Under the pieces are notes generated by a model. That model made no database searches. It was not told the origin of the DNA and saw only the letters and a list, made by a program, of their open reading frames with translations. From assembly GCA_937898445.1 (NCBI GenBank), contig CALEJY010000265.1, forward strand, positions 1 to 5,801: a stretch of 5,801 nt of DNA. The letters run 5' to 3'. Below, one piece after another: positions 4,547 through 5,801 of the stretch. How positions within the stretch are numbered: the first letter of the stretch is position 1; each line of letters begins with the position of its first letter. Source of the DNA: an uncultured Candidatus Melainabacteria bacterium (GTDB lineage Bacteria > Cyanobacteriota > Vampirovibrionia > Gastranaerophilales > Gastranaerophilaceae). The translations under genes and the position numbers were made by a program.

Positions 4547-5801
4547 AAAATACCTTTATAACTCCATAAATACATCTGATTACAAAATGTGGATGGCATT
4601 TCCTGCGATTTATTCTTTTTCAATGGCTTCATTGGGATTTCTTTGGATGTTTAAAACCATTGATGAGGCAGAAGACATTAGTATTGAAAGAGTTTGCTCT
4701 GACACTGAAAAAACACAATTTATGTCATCAGATGTGAATTTAATTGCTTTTTCTTTTTCATTCGATTTGGATTTTTTAGAAATTTTTAAAATGCTTGAAA
4801 AATACAATATTCCACTAAAATCAAAGGACAGAACTTCTGCACCGTTGATTTTTGCCGGTGGACCTGTTGTCAGCGCAAATCCAGAACCTTATAAAGAAAT
4901 TTTTGATTTTTTTGTAATCGGAGATGGTGAAGACATAAATTTGCAGGCTGTTAGACTTTGTAAAGCCAATAAAGATAAATCAAAAGACGAAATTTTGAAA
5001 TTATTATCTGAAATTGATGGAGTTTATGTTCCAAAGTTTCCAAAAACTGTAAACAAACACACTAAAAAGATTTCAGAATGTATTTATACACCGATTTTAA
5101 CAGAAGATGCGTTTTTCCCTAACACATTTGTAATCGAAATGACTAGAGGATGCGCAAATCGTTGCGGATTTTGTCTTGCATCTTATTTGAACTTGCCATT
5201 AAGAAGTATTCCATTCGAAACTTTAAAGCAAGTTATTGATTTAGGGCTTGAAAATACAAATAAAATCGCATTGTTAGGCGCACAAATCAGCGCACATCCG
5301 CATTTTCACGATATTTGCAAATATATTTATGACAAAATTCAAAATGGGCAAAATATCGAAATGAGCGTTTCTTCATTGAGAGTTGATGCGATTACTCCTG
5401 ATGTGGTAAAAACTCTTGTTGCTGCAGGGCAGAAAAATTCAACACTTGCGATTGAGGCGGGTAGCGAGAGGTTAAGGAGAGTTATCAATAAGAATTTGAC
5501 AGAAGAACAGATTTTTAATGCGGTTAAAATAGCAAGAGATAACGGATTAAAAGGCTTCAAATTCTATGGAATGATTGGAATTCCAACAGAAACACAAGAG
5601 GATTTAGAGGCTATTGTAGAGCTTGCTAAGCGTGTTAAAAAAGAGAACAAAGGTTTTGATATATCTTTTGGTTTTTCGTCGTTTGTTCCAAAACCTCATA
5701 CACCTTTCCAGTGGTGCGGTAGAGAGGATAGCAAGTCATTAGAAAAGAAAAGTAATTTCTTGTTAAAAGAATTGCGAAAAATCGGCGTAACGGCGCATGT
5801 T
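4539..5801 (+). CDS. B12-binding-type radical SAM protein (TIGR03960-like), C-terminus outside window
   Basis: An open frame of 421 codons runs from the ATG at 4539 to the window edge with no stop. Residues 1-195 match the cobalamin-binding-like N-terminal part of the TIGR03960 group: FPAIYSFSMASLGFLWM (21-37), IERVCSDTE (49-57), LIAFSFSFDLDF (68-79), IPLKSKDR (91-98), FAGGPVVSANPEP (105-117) and VIGDGED (126-132). The radical SAM domain follows, with cluster cysteines C205, C209 and C212 in RGCANRCGFC, then SSLRVDAITPDVV (278-290), AIEAGSERLRRVINK (304-318), GFKFYGMIGIPTET (339-352) and FVPKPHTPFQW (382-392). It should bind a 4Fe-4S cluster and SAM; the reaction is unknown. No DxHxxG cobalamin ligand motif is seen, so B12 binding is uncertain. 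The start overlaps the AI-2E stop by 8 nt; an in-frame ATG at 4530 is an alternative, but the nearest ribosome-like site (GAGA, 4526-4529) is better spaced for 4539. The sequence after the cluster, FCLASYLNLPLR, differs from the common FCQAG-type members. Confidence 0.9.
   Translation, partial: MPEKYLYNSINTSDYKMWMAFPAIYSFSMASLGFLWMFKTIDEAEDISIERVCSDTEKTQFMSSDVNLIAFSFSFDLDFLEIFKMLEKYNIPLKSKDRTSAPLIFAGGPVVSANPEPYKEIFDFFVIGDGEDINLQAVRLCKANKDKSKDEILKLLSEIDGVYVPKFPKTVNKHTKKISECIYTPILTEDAFFPNTFVIEMTRGCANRCGFCLASYLNLPLRSIPFETLKQVIDLGLENTNKIALLGAQISAHPHFHDICKYIYDKIQNGQNIEMSVSSLRVDAITPDVVKTLVAAGQKNSTLAIEAGSERLRRVINKNLTEEQIFNAVKIARDNGLKGFKFYGMIGIPTETQEDLEAIVELAKRVKKENKGFDISFGFSSFVPKPHTPFQWCGREDSKSLEKKSNFLLKELRKIGVTAHV

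Noticed and set aside
3637..4807. Several minus-strand open frames of 64-97 codons opposite the AI-2E and radical SAM genes
   Set aside because: All are antisense to clear family members with intact motifs, overlap one another, and lack start signals.
1..5801. CRISPR array, tRNA/rRNA, insertion sequence, phage or toxin-antitoxin module
   Set aside because: No regularly spaced repeats, no cloverleaf or rRNA-like segment, no transposase or integrase motifs, and no small two-gene module were seen on either strand.

Overview
The window is a low-GC bacterial chromosome segment (roughly one third G+C by eye) with standard-code genes, short intergenic gaps and AT-rich promoters. The methyltransferase at 375-1658 and the radical SAM protein starting at 4539 carry motifs I associate with cyanobacterial versions of their families (KCPCLW after the catalytic DAF; FCLASYLNLPLR after the FeS cluster motif). 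With the strong AT bias and no photosynthetic gene in sight, the best guess is a non-photosynthetic cyanobacterial relative (Melainabacteria / Vampirovibrionia, for example gut Gastranaerophilales). This is inference from motif memory, not a database result.

Layout: the left edge holds the N-terminus of an FAD-dependent oxidoreductase on the minus strand (1-219, cut by the window), whose promoter sits so close to the ATG that the mRNA may be leaderless. Upstream of it on the same strand is a stand-alone MnmC2-type tRNA methyltransferase (375-1658) with unusually long internal inserts and no fused oxidase domain. Divergent from it is homoserine kinase thrB (1739-2680), with its own promoter, ending at a bidirectional terminator (2725-2757). 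The terminator is shared with a convergent minus-strand gene (2775-3305) for a small Gln/Met-rich, helical protein that I do not recognise.

The intergenic region 3306-3496 is a promoter cluster. It has one promoter reading left into the unknown gene, at least two reading right, and a ~31-bp imperfect direct repeat, one copy of which forms the best rightward promoter. The rightward operon encodes an AI-2E family membrane protein (3497-4546) overlapping by 8 nt a B12-binding-type radical SAM protein (4539 to the right edge, open).

The genes do not form one obvious pathway: threonine biosynthesis, tRNA wobble-uridine modification, a membrane transporter and a radical SAM enzyme of unknown role look like ordinary housekeeping neighbours. 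I see no CRISPR array, insertion sequence, phage gene, tRNA or rRNA. I did not find a clear new multi-gene system. The points most worth a second look are the unknown Gln/Met-rich protein with its GC-rich 5' segment, the duplicated promoter cassette, and the expanded MnmC2-like enzyme beside an FAD protein.
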